Assembly: GCF_002798305.1 (NCBI RefSeq)
Contig: NZ_PCGR01000001.1
Coordinates: 372,001 to 436,000 of the forward strand
Source of the DNA: Chryseomicrobium excrementi
Lineage (GTDB): Bacteria > Bacillota > Bacilli > Bacillales_A > Planococcaceae
DNA: 64,000 nt
Direction: 5' to 3'
Under the pieces are notes generated by a model. The model was not told where the DNA came from, made no database searches, and was given only the letters and a program-made list of their open reading frames with translations. Of this stretch, positions 62,865-64,000 are shown piece by piece (the first letter of the stretch is position 1; the number at the start of each line of letters is the position of its first letter). The position numbers and the translations under genes were made by a program.

Positions 62865-64000
62865 TTAAGGGTTAACTTTCGTATTAAAGACTTGAACTCC
62901 ATCAACGAATTCTAAAATCGTAGCTGATTTTACTGGGTGGTGGTTTTCGTCGACAGAGTAAGAACCTGTTACAAGCTCTAGTCCGTCAGTAGAAGCTAAT
63001 GCATCTTTAATCTTTTCTCCATCAACTTCTCCAGCACGCTCAATCGCATCTTTTAACAGATAGACTGTGTCATATCCTAAAGCGTTGAAAGAGTTTGGTA
63101 ATTTGCCGTATTTCTCTTCAAACTTATCAGCAAATTCTTTTGCTTTCCCGTCTGGATCTTCTGCAGAGTAGTGGTTGATGATGTATGTGTTATTCAGTGC
63201 ATCCGCACCCGCTAAATCGACGATTGTTGGTGAATCCCATCCATCTGCTCCCATTAAAGGAACATCAATGCCAAGCTCACGAGCTTGCTTAACAATCAAT
63301 CCAACTTCTTCATAGTATCCAGGGATGAAGATGAATTCTGCATCTGCAGATTGTAAGCGAGTCAATGTAGAACGGAAATCTGTATCTTTTGCAACATAAG
63401 ATTCTTCGGCAACGATTGTTCCACCTGCAGCCTCAAAGTCTTCGATGAACGATGCAGCAAGACCCTTAGCATAGTCAGAAGAGTTGTCAGCGTAAACTGC
63501 AGCGGTTTTTACACCTAATTCATTTGCCGCAAAGTTTGCAGCTACTGTACCTTGGAACGGATCGATGAATGATGTACGGAACGCGTATTCATTTACAGAA
63601 CCATCTTCAGCAACAGTTACCGTCGGGCTTGTACCTGATGGCGTGATTAGTGGCGTTTTAGAATCACCTGCCACTTGAACTTGTGCTACTGTATTTCCTG
63701 AAGTTGCAGCACCAATGATGGCTACTACTTCGTCTTGATCTGTTAATTTAATTGCAGCATTGGTTGCTTCCGCCGCATCTGATTTATTGTCTACTTTTGT
63801 CAATTCGATTTCTTTGCCGTCGATTCCACCGTCAGCATTGATTTCTTCAATTGCCATTTCGATACCTTCAAGTTCAGACGAACCATAAGAAGCTACAGGT
63901 CCAGAAAGCTCTAAGTTAGCCCCGATTTTAATTGTATCGCCATCTCCTGAAGAACTGCCACCTGTGTCACCACATGCTGCCAGAGTGCCAAGAATCACAG
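62865..64000 (-). CDS. livK: branched-chain amino acid ABC transporter substrate-binding lipoprotein LivK, 5' truncated
   Basis: The frame is open to the window edge, so the first few codons are missing. The visible part starts in the signal peptide with the lipobox LAAC, followed by a Gly/Ser/Asp linker and a Leu/Ile/Val-binding type I periplasmic fold: IKIGANLELSGPVASYG, AAVYADNSSDYAKGLA, FIPGYYEEVG and NALGYDTVYLL. It would bind leucine, isoleucine or valine outside the membrane. At the visible edge the codon before the Ile is GTG, which is not necessarily the start. Confidence 0.95.
   Translation of the reverse strand, partial: VILGTLAACGDTGGSSSGDGDTIKIGANLELSGPVASYGSSELEGIEMAIEEINADGGIDGKEIELTKVDNKSDAAEATNAAIKLTDQDEVVAIIGAATSGNTVAQVQVAGDSKTPLITPSGTSPTVTVAEDGSVNEYAFRTSFIDPFQGTVAANFAANELGVKTAAVYADNSSDYAKGLAASFIEDFEAAGGTIVAEESYVAKDTDFRSTLTRLQSADAEFIFIPGYYEEVGLIVKQARELGIDVPLMGADGWDSPTIVDLAGADALNNTYIINHYSAEDPDGKAKEFADKFEEKYGKLPNSFNALGYDTVYLLKDAIERAGEVDGEKIKDALASTDGLELVTGSYSVDENHHPVKSATILEFVDGVQVFNTKVNP

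Overview
This window comes from a low-to-moderate G+C Bacillota chromosome, most likely a member of the Planococcaceae/Caryophanaceae (Bacillales). The evidence is strong GGAGG-type ribosome binding sites, frequent TTG and GTG starts, many intrinsic terminators, and gene order that matches Bacillus subtilis at one end and Staphylococcus aureus in the middle. The genus assignment is inference. Nearly all of the window is core chromosome; no phage, plasmid, transposase, rRNA operon or CRISPR array is visible.

Positions 1-6.5 kb hold the end of an exporter ATPase, a cytochrome c maturation group (ccdA, a thioredoxin-like gene, ccdC), a DUF2621 gene, a trio of tiny genes (DUF1659, DUF2922, YvrJ), a Sco-type copper chaperone, a lytic transglycosylase, nicotinamidase and a DinB-fold gene. 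From 6.6 to 15.8 kb come aconitase, yneP, yneQ, yneR, plsY, parE and parC, which is B. subtilis order without the spore genes found there. From 15.9 to 24 kb lie a SAM-riboswitch-controlled metA plus kinase operon, an envelope operon (LCP ligase, AI-2E family permease), msrA and an ABC-F ATPase. The xpaC-telA pair at 24.9 kb has an exact sigma-W-type promoter.

From 26.7 to 37 kb run a VWA/MoxR pair, odhAB and an ArlRS-like two-component system. Then come murG, a MATE transporter, a G3E GTPase, a C-terminal processing protease and deoD. A long leftward block (43-54 kb) holds msrAB, ypmRS, degV, plsC, dfrA, thyA, ypjP, a methyltransferase, a bacilliredoxin, cvfC, a second ABC-F gene and an HD hydrolase. 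Two more cold-shock genes, an RNase H-like gene, type II pantothenate kinase, an amidohydrolase and OsmC precede a branched-chain amino acid ABC transporter (livKHMGF) that runs off the right edge.

The least explained material is non-coding. Two copies of a roughly 210-bp structured repeat with inverted termini (36850 and 49484) each sit between convergent gene ends. A pair of roughly 125-bp tandem structured repeats lies at 55558. There is a pair of mutually exclusive hairpins before yvrJ, another in a cold-shock leader, and a tRNA 3'-half relic before a GNAT gene. Envelope and redox maintenance is a recurring theme: three ECF-type promoter matches, three Msr enzymes, a bacilliredoxin, OsmC, TelA, an LCP protein and ArlRS.
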